Source of the DNA: Leptodactylus fallax
Taxonomy: Eukaryota; Chordata; Amphibia; Anura; Leptodactylidae
Reading direction: 5' to 3'
DNA length: 64,000 nt
NCBI GenBank assembly: GCA_947044405.1
Contig: CAMRHE010000035.1
Location: 4,375,501 to 4,439,500, forward strand
The notes under the pieces were generated by a model. That model was not told the DNA's origin. It was given only the letters and a program-made list of their open reading frames with translations, and ran no database searches. Position numbers and translations under genes: made by a program. Below, piece by piece: positions 24,562-37,844 of the stretch. The first letter of the stretch is position 1, and each line of letters begins with the position of its first letter.

Positions 24562-24859
24562 ATTTTGAATGCGATTTGTTTATATTTTGACCATGTGCAT
24601 TATATTAACTGACAGTTTAAAATCTCGATGTGATATGTAATAATTATTATGTACTTTTGCACTGTAGAACAGATCCGGATTGTCGTTTACGGGTAGGATT
24701 TTTCTGCCTTTCTCCCTAATTATACTAACATCTTTGATTTGCTTCAATCTTCCTTATATGAGCATGAGCCCCTATATAGGACTATATACTAATCATATAT
24801 ATCAATACCAATTTATCACTATTAACATAACACGTGGAATTGTGTTTATGTATATATAG
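24562..24859 (+). repeat. Penelope right arm, inner block
   Basis: Inverse of 21955-22185 and 19666-19740, read continuously, which shows that the LINE and Tc1 on the left are insertions. It ends with ATAG, the left target duplication of the solo LTR that follows. Confidence 0.8.
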
Positions 24860-25286
24860 TGTGACAATTTGGGGAATTAAACTCAAAATGGCGGCTTTTC
24901 CTGGTCCGGACAGCGGTGGTTCATGGTACTGGGCGCCGGAAAGATAGCTTTCAGACGGTCCAAGTGTAAAATAAAAGTGGCTTTATTCAGCTTAACTGCA
25001 ACACAGCAAAACAACAAAAAACCTAGACCACAGTTAGGGTCCTAACTCACTCCTTGAGCCCCTAACTAGCCTGACTATTGCTCAGCTCCAGCAACAGTCC
25101 CCTGTGGACCCCAGCCCTTCTGGGACAGAGCCTCTCTCTCTGTCCTAGCTGGTCCACCATTTCCTGCTTCCTGCAGGATGCTCCAGCCCCTCTGGAGTTA
25201 CGTGCCACCACCCAAAGGCATGGCTGAGAGCCTTTTCTGGCCTGGCCTGGGTCACTCAACAGCGCCCTCTGGCTCACATACTTACA
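24860..25286. mobile_element. Solo LTR (427 bp) in the Penelope arm
   Basis: The block starts TGTGACAATTTGG, ends TACTTACA, and is flanked by ATAG on both sides. Removing it with one ATAG restores the arm sequence seen on the left (TATAGTTAAC). It contains AATAAAAG, a possible polyadenylation signal on the plus strand. Parent family unknown; unrelated to the other LTRs here. Confidence 0.7.
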
Positions 25287-26100
25287 ATAGTTAACGTTTT
25301 TAGTTGTCGCTATCAAGATTTTGTATTATACTTTACTTTGGCTCAGAATCTAGTGGGACATTTGTGACAGATTCCATCGTTATACAGTACTTAGAGTGAT
25401 ACTGCGCATGTGCGTACACTTCCTGAGCCATGTAACCTTTTTGCATAAGTGAAACTACGCTTGTCAGTACTTCATACATCTCTTGATTTCTGCACATGCG
25501 CAAACTGACATTATCAAGTGACCACAGGTCGGTGCCACTGATGACATCATCTACAAGGGTCTAGTATGCTATTTAATGGTGGATATGCAATGAGACGCTA
25601 TGCACAGCACCTCTCTCATCCCCACGTTGCATCAGGTATGTTGTTATCTACTGCTGGCTCTTGTAGCTGGTTATTCCCCTTATGGGATATTATATCCCTT
25701 TATTCTGGATATGCTTCACTGTATACCCCATGTTATGCATATATTTTCTTTGATGTCATGTGACCCAGGTGGGGCTCAAATCCCTCCACATATAATAATA
25801 TAGAGAAGTGTCTTTATTCAATATAAATGTGATTTACGTATATGATTTTGTGGTTGATCTCTGAAGTCGCTATGTCTAGTTATTTATATAGTTTTAATTG
25901 ACTTGTCTCACTATATATTAGTACTTGATTTTTCAGATGTCCCGCAGATGAAGGTCCATGGGGGACTGAAATGTGTTGGCACTGATATCGACTATTTTCT
26001 AATGTACTAATTTTTTTCTGCTGTGTGATCAAGTCTTTTTATGACAATATGGAATAAAGTTTTTTGACAATTTACCTTTGGAGTGCTGAAGTATTAAATA
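25287..26100 (+). repeat. Penelope right arm, outer block
   Basis: 25287-25505 is the inverse of 18525-18730. The continuation to about 26100 has no left counterpart. It holds the motif CAGATGAAGGTCC...GGGACTGAAA (25945-25971) and ends GGAATAAAG...GGAGTGCTG, sequences of the kind found near Penelope-like termini. Confidence 0.65.
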
Positions 26101-28427
26101 AAAATCTATTACGGTTTCTCTGATATCTTCTGGCACCATTTTATTAGATTTGGATCTCTCTGATGAGTGCACATCATATATATTTCAGAAACAGTATACA
26201 GGCCCTTTGTTTTTCCATATGTTACTGGGCACCACTCATATGTCTCTCTAACAATGTATTGGTAAATGTTAACCATGAAATTCATTAGCTCAGACAATTA
26301 TATATAACCAAATAGGCAGCAGAAGGCTGTGTTAGGGTAACAGTGGGCTTCCCAACTTCCTGGGACCCTGTCCAGTTGCACAGTTTGTACCAATGGTATA
26401 TCTGCCCCTTGAGAGACCATATACAGGTAGATTATAAAATAAGAAGTGAATAAATTTGTACTTGTGCTTGTAATTCTCTAATCTATACAACTGGTAGAGG
26501 ATCAGGGTAACTTGGCCACTAAATCTGTCAACTTGCATGCTTGTGTTAGTGCTTTATTTCTTCAGATCACCAAAGTTTAGAAGATTTGCCATTATAAGAT
26601 AGTTAGGGCAAGTCAAATGAATACATGACAAATGTCTGATCATAAAGGCTTGACCTCCCTCACACAAACCCCAGTTCCAAGCACAAGAATGTCTGTTGGC
26701 AGTGCATACATGGTCACTAACCATTAATTTATATATTATGTATAGAAACAAGTGAGTATGTCCCACTGAAGTGTTTCTGCAATTCTCAGTAGTTATAATT
26801 ATTCTGGTGAGGATTACAATGAAAGACAACACCTCTATTTTAAAGCAGGAGACATATAACAAAAGAGAGAGACAGCTCTACTTTTACACTACTTCTGTCT
26901 AGGTCATAGTACATGCCCACAGCACTCTACCAGTCTAAAGGTTTGCCTGAACTTTTTTCATTTTTATTAGGCTGCTGGAAGGCAAGTCTTTGAACAACTG
27001 TTTACTGAACATACAAGATGGCTAACCCCGTAATAATGTACAGAAAATAACATTAAAAATTATAGATCACTTTAATACATCATTATAGTTAGTAAAAACA
27101 TGAATATTGGTTAAATTTTGTTTCTTAGCAAAACTTAGTAAAGTATTCAGGATCACTTTTTAAGTATTACATTCAGGGGCACACCTGCCATGAGGCAACC
27201 TGAGGCTGTCACTGAACAAAGGGACGCTTAGGGTAGAATCCACTACACAAAAAAAAAAAATCTGTCTACTATGCATTTTAATGGGAGGCAGATGCATCTT
27301 TATATGGCTGACTAAAAAAAAAAATCAGCAGGCAGAAAAAAAGAAGTGATCTGCTTCATCTTCAGGCGGGTTGCGTCCGAAACCTCGCTTGAATGGGATT
27401 AGATTTGTATGGCAGATTTTGTATGGCAGGTCTCAGCGCAAAATCTGGTATGTGTACATACCCTTAGGCATCCTGTACACTGCCATAATGCTTTGGATTA
27501 TCTGGACTGTATTGTGGTTACAAGTCCCTTTCAGACCTTGGGTTTTATGACCTGAACTTAAAGGGTTATTCCAGTTCCTTTTTATCGATCTTCTATCCTC
27601 ATGGGGAAAGGGCGGCACATTTCTATAGCTTGCCTTGGGCAGCAGAAAGGCTAAGTTCACCCCTTATTACATTTATTTAAAGATCCAGAACCATGCATCA
27701 GAACAAATATATAATAACACAGGGCAGCCTGAGAGAGGAAATACAGTTTCACAGCACTGAATATTTCAGAAGAATTCTATTTTGTAAACGATGGCAAGCA
27801 TGGCACAAAGCACTCTTGATGGAAATAAAAGCATGGGGGTTGTAGTTCTTGTAAGATGTGCACAGGTCATATATTCTGCAGCAAAATGAATCTGCTCCAC
27901 TGAATAAAAAGTACTGAATTTTTTTTCTTTGTTATAGCATTTTCACTTGAATGATTTGCTGAATATTTAATGTGTGTTCTCTTTCCCAACAACACCCACG
28001 GGACTACTAAAATGTTCTACTTGGAGAAATGTTCTCAGCAGAAAGGACTTCCATCAGACAGTGCATCTGTTGGGAGACATAGATTTTGATTCAAAAGATA
28101 TATTAACATTGCCAACATCAGATACCAGAAAGCATATATGTCTTGCTACCATTATATCATAAGTGAATGAAACCAGAGCAAAGCATGTTCAAGTTGAAAT
28201 ACGGGATTCCTTAACTGGTATTTAAGTAATATATAAATAAGTTTTCATTGATGGAAAAAGGAAAACTCATTCTAGTGCCACCTTTTGAAAGGTAGCTTCC
28301 TATACATCAATGCCTGGTTTTCTATGAGACATTGTCTGGGATTAAAGACAAACTAGAACATAATTTCCAAAAGTAACCCAATCACTACATTTTGTGCCTC
28401 CTGTGAATACCAAATCCGTTGACCAGG
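26101..28427. other. No gene seen (intron-like DNA)
   Basis: No supported frame. AAAGGGTTATTCCAGTTCC near 27560 could be one end of a T2-type MITE, with no partner found. Confidence 0.55.
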
Positions 28428-28715
28428 GCTGTGGAGACAAAATTGGTGAAGACAGAGTAGTATAAAAGTTACCGACTCTGGCTTAAAAATAAAGTGATCA
28501 ATTATATTATAAAATTATTGCCATTGTATAATTAGATGCATAGATTGTGGCATATTTACTTTCATAGCAATACAATCACTAGATTAGCTTTTTTTTTTGT
28601 CAATTAAAAAAGCTTTGCAGCTTCTGTCTGAACAAGTTTACCACCCATTTATGGATTTGGAGTATAAGCAGGAGTTGGTCTGTGGCCTACAGACTTCACA
28701 GCCCTGCCACCAAAT
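28428..28715. mobile_element. Noncoding repeat with GGGCTGTGGAG...CACAGCCCTG ends
   Basis: CCAGGGCTGTGGAGAC at the left and CTTCACAGCCCTG at the right are inverted. The same terminus appears at 10596-10645. The interior is AT-rich and noncoding, so it is probably a MITE. Confidence 0.55.
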
Positions 28716-28934
28716 ATTACGCAGCAGATTCAGAAAGATACATAAATTATGCATGAGTGGTTGTGTACATCACACAAAAAGCTTATGGCCAATCATTTGA
28801 ATATTCAATGAGGGAAGGCAAATTACTGTTCTCTTAAAGCAACTCTTAGGTTGACAATAAAAGAGTCACAAAAAATGCATAATGCAAAGTTAAAGTGGAT
28901 CAATCAAAATCAGAAAGTAGTGTCTTAGACTACT

Positions 28935-29139
28935 AAAGTCCCTTGCAGACGACCGTGAGGTGGCCGCTGGCCGTGATTGAACGGTACGGCAGGCACACGG
29001 ATATCATCCGTGTGCTACCCATAATTCCGTGGCCATATTCATTCAATAAATAGGAGCCACTGAAGCATGGCTGCAAAACCAGAAAGTAATAGGACAGCAC
29101 TCTGATCCGTGTCATACATGGTCGTCTGCAAGGGGCCTT
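28935..29139. mobile_element. MITE with 20-bp inverted ends
   Basis: AAGTCCCTTGCAGACGACCGTG and CATGGTCGTCTGCAAGGGGCCTT are inverted copies. The internal CACACGGAT/ATCCGTGTG pair adds a second hairpin. The target duplication is not clear. Confidence 0.7.
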
Positions 29140-29246
29140 AAGTACACTGTGTAAATGTAGTCTGAGATGTTGGGGGCCATTTTACAGAAATTAAAAGGGG
29201 ACTTGGAATTGGAGGAAGATTTTATAAGGAGGGCATTAGTTTTATC

Positions 29247-29250
<4 letters not shown>

Positions 29251-29295
<45 letters not shown>
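29251..29295. repeat. (TA)n microsatellite
   Basis: An uninterrupted run of about 22 TA units. Likely polymorphic. Confidence 0.97.
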
Positions 29296-29298
<3 letters not shown>

Positions 29299-29494
29299 AA
29301 TATTGTGACTTTATTTTTGTGAACCTGATGGTTGTATTAAAAAAGAAAACCTTTCACCACCTCCACCAATTCAAATGCTTACCATCTGTAAATAGATGGT
29401 GCTCCACTGGTTCCAGCACAGTTGCAATTTTTTTATCTATCGTCCACTGTTCCTGAGAAACAAGCGCAGTTAGTTTTGGTGCCAGACGTCCTAT

Positions 29495-32400
29495 TTAACC
29501 CCTTCAGGACTGAGCCCAAAAGTGCATTAAGGACCAGGCCTCATTTTTTATAACTGACATATGTCACTTTAGAGACTCTTTAACTTACACAAGTGATTTT
29601 GAGAGTGTTTACTCGTGAGACATTGTACTTCACGTTCGTGGTAAACACTAATCAATATTTTTGTATTTATTTATAAAAAAAAAAAAAATTGGAAATTTGA
29701 TGGAAATTTGGAAAAGATCACAATTTTCAAAATGTGAAATGCTCTGCTTTTCAAGCAGATAGTCATACAACCCAAATACATTAATAAATATTATCTACCA
29801 TATCTCTGCTTTATATTGGTATCATCTTTTAATTGTTAAAAAACGTTAGAAGGCTTACAAGTGCAACTGCGATTTTCCAGATTTACAAGAAAATTTCTCC
29901 AAACTAATTTTTTAGGGACCACTTAAGTTCTTAAGGGGACTATAAAGGCCTATATATTAGAACCCCCCATGAATCACCCCATTTTCAAAACCTCACCCCT
30001 CATATAATTCAAAATAGCAATTGGGAAGTCTGTTAACCTTTTAAGCATTTCACAGGGATTAAAACAATATGGAGGTGAAATTTAGACATTTAATTTTTAT
30101 TCAATAATACATTCATTTAGCCCTACAATTAACACACAAAGGATTAAAGGAGAAAATAGATTTCACAGTTTGTTATGAAATTTCTCCCGAGCACAGAAAT
30201 ACCCGACATGTGGGTGTAAACGGAGGTTTGAGCACACGGCAGTGCACAAAAGGGAAGGAGCAACCCTGGGCATCTGAAAAGCAGATTTTGCTGGAATAGT
30301 TTTCGGTGCCATGTCTCATTTGCAGAGCCCCTAGAGTACCAATACAAAATAAACCCCCAAAAAGTGATCCCATTTTGGAAACTACACCCCTCTCAGAATT
30401 TATCAAGGGGCATAGTGACCATTTTGACCCAACATCCTTTTCACAGATTTTATTAACATTGGGAAGTTTAAATTCAAAATTAATAAAATGTCACTTTATC
30501 CCCAAAATTTTCATTTTCACAAGGGGTTAAAAGAGAAAAAGCACCCTACAGTTTGTTAAACAATTGCTCCTGAACACGGCAATACCCCATATGTGGTCAT
30601 AATCTACTGTATGGGTCTATGGTGGGGCTTGGAATGGAAAGAGTGCTATTTGGCTTTTGGATGGCAGATTTTCCTGGATTAGATTTCGGGAGCCATAACA
30701 CATTTGCAGAGCCCCTAAAGTACCAATACAATGGAAACCCCCAAAAGTGACCCCGTTTTGGAAACTACACCCTTCACAGAACATATCAAGGGGTATAAAA
30801 AGCGGTTTGACCCTACAGCTGTTTCACAGATTTTATTAACATTGGGACATGAAAAATTACTTTTTTCCAATAAACCGTCAATTTAGTTCCAAATATTTTA
30901 TTTTCACAAGAGGATAAAGGAGAAAAAGCTCCCCAAAGTTTGTTACACAATTTCTCCTAAACATGGCAATACCCCATATGTGGTCATAATCTGCTGTATG
31001 GGTACATGGTGGGGTTCGGAATGGAGCAAGCACTATTTGGCTTTTGGAGGGCAGATTTTGCTGGATTAGATTTCGGGTGCCATGTCGCATTTGCAGAACC
31101 CCTAGAGTACCAATACAATGGAAACCTCCAAAAAGTGATCACATTTTAGAAACTAAACCCCTCAAGGCATTTATCAAGGGATATTATCATTTTGAGCCCA
31201 AGAGTGCTTCCCGAAAATTAATCTACAAAGTGAAAATTGAAATTTTTCAAGAAATATGCCATTTCGGTGCCCAATACATTGCACCCAGTTTGTCTCATCA
31301 CAGACATACACTCCTAAAACGGTTAAGTGGGCTATCCGAGGTAGAAAGAAGTTGTATATGTGGGTGTAAACTGCTGCTTGGGCACACAGCAGGGCTCAGA
31401 AGGGAAGGAGCAGTGTAATTATTAGCTTTTGGAGTACAGATTCAGAGGGATTTTCTGGAAACCATGATGTATTTGCAGAGCTCTGAAGGTGCCCGTAAAT
31501 TGGAATTCCCCAATAAGTGACCCCATTTTGTAGGGGTATTTTTAGAGTCTCTACAAATACAAATAAGACACGGCATCCAAAAACCAACATCTAAATCAGT
31601 GGTCCAAAACACATAGCGCTCCTTGACATCTGCATATGTGGATATAAACTGCTGTTTGGGCACAGCTGGGCACAGAAGGTAAGGAGCACTATTTTGGTTT
31701 TTGGAGCACAGTTTGGTGTTTGGACGCCATGCCACTTTTGCAGAGCCCCTGAATTGGCAGTAAAGTGGAACCTGCAGACACATAACCCCACTTTGGAAAC
31801 TACACCCCTCAAGGGATTTATCAAGTGGTGTAGCAAGCATTTTTAACCCTTGAATTTTGCATTAATTTAATTTCCAGAAATGAATGCGCAGCTGATAATG
31901 AAAAATGAAAATTGCAATTTTTCCATAGATACACCATTTCAGTGCCCGATATGTTGTTCCCAACTTGTGTCAGCTGAGACACACACACTACAAAAACTGT
32001 TAAGCGGGTATCCTGTGCACAACAGCCTTTGGAGCATTCGTCTCCGATACAAGCCGGGCACAACATATTACGCACTGAAATGACGTATTCCTGTAAAAAC
32101 TGTCATTTTCACCTTTCACCATCCGCTGCGTATTAATTTCTGGAAAATAAATTAATGCAGCAGTTGAGGGTTAAAAATGATCACTGTACCCCTGGATAAA
32201 TTCCTTCAGGGGTGCAGTTTCCAAAATGGGGTCACATGTCAGGGGATTCCACTTTACTGGTGTTTCAGCTCTTTAAAAGTGTCATGGCGTCCAAAAACCA
32301 AACTGTCTATATCTGTGCTTCAAAAACCAAATAGTGCTTCTTCCCTTCTGTGCCCAAACAGCAGTTTATACCCACATATGGCATTAAGTATGTTATCTTG

Positions 32401-33787
32401 GGTACATCAGTGTCATAAATGTGGGCATAAACTGCAGTTTGGGCACACAGCAGGGCACAGAAGGGAAGGAGTGCTACGTGGCTTTTGAAGTGTATATTTA
32501 GATATCTGGACGCCATGTCATGTTTGCAGAGCCTCTAAAGTACCACTAAAGTGGAATCCCCAAAGGAGTGACCCCATTTTGAAAACTGCCCCCCCTTAAA
32601 GAATTTATCAAGGGGTGTAGTGAGCATTACTATCCCAGACGTGACTGCACAGCGGATGGTGAAGAGTGAATGTGTGGAGCTGTGTGGAGCGCATTAGGAA
32701 CACCAAATTCTCTACTATATCCCCAGTAGCTCTTATGATTTTGGGGTGGGGGGGTTACTTCTGGTTTATTGTCCCTTATAAGCTGTAAATTTGGTTTGTA
32801 CCCTGATATACCTTCGCACAACTTATACATTCTCTTCCTGCCACAGCCAGTTTTATTCTATTGATTTGGGAATTTTGTGGTTTTTGTCCTCATATTGCAC
32901 AAGCTATATTTTTTTTATTTTTCTGGCGATGTAGTCATATGAGGGGCTTGTTGTTTGCGGGATGAGATGCATTTTGGAATGACCTTATTTTTGGATGCCT
33001 ATAACTTATAGTATAAATTTTATTAACTCTTTCTTGGTGGATTAAAAAAAAACCCCATCAATTCTGGTATTGCTTTTTACTAGTTATTGCATTACTAGTT
33101 TTGCAGAGCAAAAACCCATTTGGGGAAAGAAATCAAATATTCTTGCATCGCCATCTTCTGAGATATGTAGCAATTTTTTTTTTGGTTGACAGAGTTGGTT
33201 GAGGGCTTATTTTTTGAGTCCCACTAGGAGACCTGAACCAGTGATGCACTGATTGCTGGTTCAGTACTATAGAATGCAATACACGTGTATTGCAGTCTAT
33301 AGAGGAAGTCAGCCTATGCAGACGCATAGGCTGATTTCCTCACTTCCCGGCAGGATCAACCAGACCCCAGGCTGCAGAAGATATATATTGGCATGCCCCG
33401 ATCTTGCCACGGAGGGTGCCGAGGAGAAAATCTGTCATGGCGGAACCCCTGGATCGGGGGTTAAGGAGCAGGGTGTTAGCTGTCAGTTACAGCTAACACC
33501 CGCTCCCGATGCCACCCGCGGCATTCAGTGCTGCTAACAAACAATTAAGATGCTGCGGTCGTTATTGACCGCGGCATCTTAAGGGTCAAACAGCGGGGAT
33601 CGGTGTTATCACCGTCCCCGCTGTTGCAGCGGGAGCCTGGCTGTCAGATACAGCTGAGCTCCCACGGTGATCGCACGGGCTCTGCTTCTGAGCCTGCTTG
33701 ATCACCATCACATACATGTACATGGGGATGCAGTAGCTAGCCACATTCTCCCACATACATGTACGTGAGAATGCGTGAAGGGGTTAA
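29495..33787. mobile_element. Large noncoding TTAA element (copy A, 4.3 kb)
   Basis: It starts TTAACCCCTTCAGGACTGAG and ends GAAGGGGTTAA, giving a 12-bp terminal inverted repeat TTAACCCCTTCA with TTAA at both outer ends. The interior has an AT-rich start, a block of ~383-bp repeats, and a GC-rich tail with hairpins (for example near 33540-33640). No transposase is encoded. The copy at 56877-60178 shares the terminal motifs, the start, a piece of the repeat unit and the later segment near 32880-33190. TTAA insertion suggests a Kolobok or piggyBac-like mobiliser; this is inference. Confidence 0.75.
30190..32640. repeat. Tandem and inverted ~383-bp repeat units inside copy A
   Basis: The landmark ATGTGG...GGGCA...GAAGGGAAGGAG recurs near 30205, 30586, 30972 and 31355 (steps of 381-386 bp), then near 31635. 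An inverted unit follows at about 32160-32390 and a direct one at 32400-32640. Each unit includes GTTTCCA-type and TTTGCAGAGCCCCT motifs and is noncoding. Confidence 0.75.
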
Positions 33788-34312
33788 GCATCCGTAGGCA
33801 GGCACAAAGATGTAACTTGAAGTTCCTGGGTGGCGGTGTAAGATATGTAATTGGGCCCCTGCTTTCCATTTACTATGTATAATATTGGTAACTTCTTATG
33901 TTGTAGAGGAGCCCTTCCGGGCCCCTACCTCTGAACCCACTATAGTTTCCCCCTGGGCAGGCAGAATAACATAATTTCTTAAACCACTTGTAAATAAAAG
34001 TCTGACAGAGGCCATTAAAGCCAATAGGTTCTATCATGATCTGTTATGCTTCTGACTTGAAACTTTATAGTGTTTTTTTTTTTTTTACTATATTGTAGGG
34101 AGCATTTTTTATAATATACTTTATTAACCTATTTTACTTTCTTAGTTTAAATTGCTGTATCTTCGCTTTCATATGCTACCAAGAGTGCAGCTCTAGCTGC
34201 AACAAAAACTGAGAAATCGCTTGTTAAAAATACAGTCTCAAATGTTTTTTTTGGTGTTTCTTACTAATGATTTCTCAACTTTTGTTATAGCTAAACTTTC
34301 ACATAACACCAG
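33788..34312. other. No gene seen
   Basis: Short stretch between two mobile elements, with a T-run near 34073 and no reading frame. ACCAG at 34308-34312 is the left target duplication of the next LTR. Confidence 0.6.
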
Positions 34313-35100
34313 TGTGAAGAATATCGCCTCGCCCAGCCGCCTGGCACGCCTGCGATCAAACTTCTTTCTTAACCTCCCACTCACACACCGTGAGTAGACC
34401 GGGTCATAGGATAAAACGAAATGAGCGATATAAATTTTATATGTTTAATAACCCAAGTGGGTCGGTATGAATTAATAGCATATACAGAAATATACAATAT
34501 TAATACGATCAAGCATAAACATACAAGCAAAACAGCAATGATACGGCACAAAACAAAAATGGAAATAAAAGAGAAAATACCGGCATAGGCTCGTAGTCCG
34601 TTTCTCCAGGCCACAGCAGAGTTTTGGGCCTAGGGCGCAAGCTTAAGCAAGTTGCATAAAACAATCCTTCTACATGCTGTCCAGAACTAGGCCCTCAAAG
34701 CATTCCTCAGTAGGGCAGGCCCTCTCATCTTCTCCCAGATCAGAGCTCCTTACTGCCTCTTTGCTGAATGACCCCAGAATCCAGGTCTGCCCACAGCATA
34801 TGGCTAGTGCTCCACCCACCCCTTGCACCCAGGCAGCCCCCCTTCTCCCACCTTTGCAGAACCCTCGGAGAGAAGGGTGAAGTTAAGGCTTGCTATCCCC
34901 CATCCCATCTGGCCAGGGATAATAAAAGTGCCTGGCTATAGCAAGCCATCTCCAATGAACACACATAAAACCAGTGAAGCGTATCGTCCAGCAATGTGGA
35001 CTCAACTAAAGCACCGCATTCCAAGTGGGGGAAGGACTGACCTAAGCAAGTAAAACACACTTCCAAGAAAGATGTAAAACTGAGGGTTTGGTTCATCACA
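34313..35100. mobile_element. Solo LTR (788 bp), family TGTGAA...CATCACA
   Basis: It begins TGTGAAGAATATCGCC, ends GGTTCATCACA and is flanked by perfect ACCAG duplications (34308-34312 and 35101-35105). It shares ATTAACCC/GTGGGTCGGTAT-type sequence and both termini with the LTR at 37845-38757. No internal retroelement sequence remains, so it is a recombination product. The frames inside it are not genes. Confidence 0.85.
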
Positions 35101-35105
35101 ACCAG

Positions 35106-37148
35106 AATCACGTTTCTAGTTGGTATAAAACCAGAGATATAGCCATTTGCCATGCTGGTAATAGTAAGTGAATATGGGACAGATCTCCTTAACAACGCTT
35201 AGGGTATTGCTAGGGAGAACTTCATGGCTTGTTTTGTACTGAAAGGAAGTAAAATATGTTAATATTTTAGAAAAATACATCCCCTCTAAAAGTGAAACAA
35301 CAAACAGACTTTAAAGATGTCAGAAAAAGAAGCCTTGGTATCAGTGTGAACAGAGACTGTTCACAACTACTAGTTGGCTAGTTAGGCAAGATACACAAGG
35401 TGATTATTAAAGGAGAAAGCACTGTATTCTAATGGCATCTAGATGCGTGGTTAAGTGAAGACCGTTGGCCTAGAAAGATCACATGACTGACTATATTGTA
35501 CATTCTTGTAACAGCACATCTTCTTTGACTGCACCTGACTGGGAACTGGGGAGCTGGAGGAAGGGAAGCATTGGATGGGTGCAATAGTATGTACTACTTG
35601 TTATAATAGATTCCCCCCATTTAAAGGGGCCTTGTCATGTGACAAATTCTCTATAATTAAAAGGATAAAAAAACAACACATAGATGAATATGAATTAGCA
35701 GTTATCTCATATAAACAGCAATTCTGTAACTTGGTACATCATTTCCAGGACAGAACAGGCTGTATAAATAATGAATGACAACATGTAAATAGCTCTGAGT
35801 AATTTTATTAAGAATTGTCACATCTCACACTGCTGTGCTCTCACATGCAAATAAGCAGGTTTTTGCACGCTGTACAAATCTGATGCACAGCAATCACATC
35901 TTCAGGCATGTCTAATGGTTGTAGGCGGTATCTCTGCTGTGCGCGGCTGTCTCAGAGTCTCAAGAAAGCTGCATCTCAGTGGTTGCCTAAGATCTGAATG
36001 TTTTACAACACTCACATATGTCATTTAAAACCTCACGAATCATTCATCATGAGTATTTCTCAAAAAGACAAATGCACAGTTCAACTGAAGCTCATGACTC
36101 AAAATAGGAGGCAAAAGACTGGTATGGCTCAAGGATAACAGTGGTGTGAGTGAGAAGTTAAAGGGGTTGTTCAGGAATGAGCTCCACTTCCTTTTATCAA
36201 GCCAGTGACAGGATGTCCATTTGTCATACTGAAATTCTGCAGCTCAGTTTCATTCCAATGAATGGTTCTGAGCAGCAATATCAAACACAGAGACTATACT
36301 AGGAGTCAGCCACCTTCGGCACCTCATGCGTATTTACCCGGCACAGGGCTCAATCTAATATTTACAATGCTCCAGGTGATAATCCTACTCTCGCATGGAC
36401 CATTTAAATATAGTTGGAGGGGAGGAAGCATTAGAGGGGAAAGCATGAGGCATGGCATCCTAGTGTCAGAGTTGTGAGCTAGCCTAGTGAAAGAGCAACA
36501 ATTGCCTGTGCAATTTGTTTTTGTAACTTGAAGGAAAGGAAAGTATGATATAGAAGGTCAACTTGCTAAAGTGGGTGTTTGTTCATTTCAACAAGACTGG
36601 ACAGATTTGTATGGGCTTATTCAACAAAAAGATTGGACTGTGTGAGGGACATCCTCTGCCCCCCACATAGCAGGCTTACTGTACAACTCAAATCCTTTGT
36701 ACAGACAAAAGTCATATCATCTTTTCAAAATAAAGTCAGGGACAAGAATTACATTGAAATGGAAGTTTAAGCAACCAGTTTATTGGTTACTGTTATACAT
36801 GCATAACTTTCATGAAATTAGTAAGAAATTTTATAATTTGCATAATTAAAAAATGTTCATGTTTAAATTTTGTATTATGCAATAGAATAGTGGGCCCCTG
36901 ACACCTGGTTGTCAGAGTAGCCGAACTGGAATTGACTGCAAATATATTGTCTCAGGCTTGCACATTAGGCTCTTCTCACATCTAGTCCTACTAGTTGGAG
37001 GTGTACCTTGACTGTACTCCCTGATATATAACTTCAACGTGTCCATTGGCCCCATGCACACAAGTGACACGGTATAAACAAAAACAAGTATACATTTTAG
37101 TTTGATATTGGGAGTCTATGGGTGACGTATTCCACTGTACAGCTATAT
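35106..37148. other. No gene seen; isolated T2-type MITE ends
   Basis: TTAAAGGGGTTGTTCAGG at 36158 and TTTAAAGGGGCC near 35620 look like left termini of T2-type MITEs, but no right termini could be paired. No supported frame. Confidence 0.5.
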
Positions 37149-37467
37149 CCGTGATGGCAAACCTATGGCACGCGTGCCAGAGAGGGCACGCAGAGCCCTC
37201 TCAGTTGGCACGCATGCCATCGCCATGATCGCTCACTAACGGGGAATCCGGTACAGGATTCCCGGTTAGTGAGCGATCACTTCTTTCAGCTGTATGTGCA
37301 AATGTACATACAGATGAAAACTGTCACTGTAGTCCGCGGAACTGCGGCTTACACTAATTGCAGAGTGTGACCTCTGCCCTGACACAGGAGCGATGACATC
37401 ATTCATCGCGCCTGCAAACAGGAGAAGAAGGAGGAGGCAGAGGACGCGCTTCGTGGGACTGGGTAAG

Positions 37468-37844
37468 TACCATAAACTACTGTGTGGGGCCTACTGTGAA
37501 GCATATACTACTGTATGGGGGACACTGAAACATCTAATACTGTATGGGGGGACACTGAAGCATCTAATACTGTGTGGCGGACACTGAAGCATCTAACACT
37601 GTATGGGGGACACTGAAGCATATACTCCTGTGTGGGGGGACAGTGAAGCATCTAATACTGTATGGGGGACACTGTGAAGCATCTAATACTGTATGGGGGA
37701 CACTGTGAAGCATCTAATACTGTGTGGGGGACACTGAAGCATATACTACTGTATGGGGGACACTGAAGCATCTAACACTGTGTGGGGGACACAAGCATAT
37801 ACTACTGTATGGGGGACACTGAAACATCTAATACTGTATGGGGG
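37468..37844. repeat. Minisatellite, first part
   Basis: About a dozen units of roughly 30-34 bp, of the form GGGGGACACTGAAGCATCTA plus ATACTGTAT. It stops exactly at the solo LTR and resumes after it. Confidence 0.92.

Noticed and set aside
34674..35053. Proline/serine-rich plus frames
   Set aside because: They lie inside a solo LTR with perfect target duplications.
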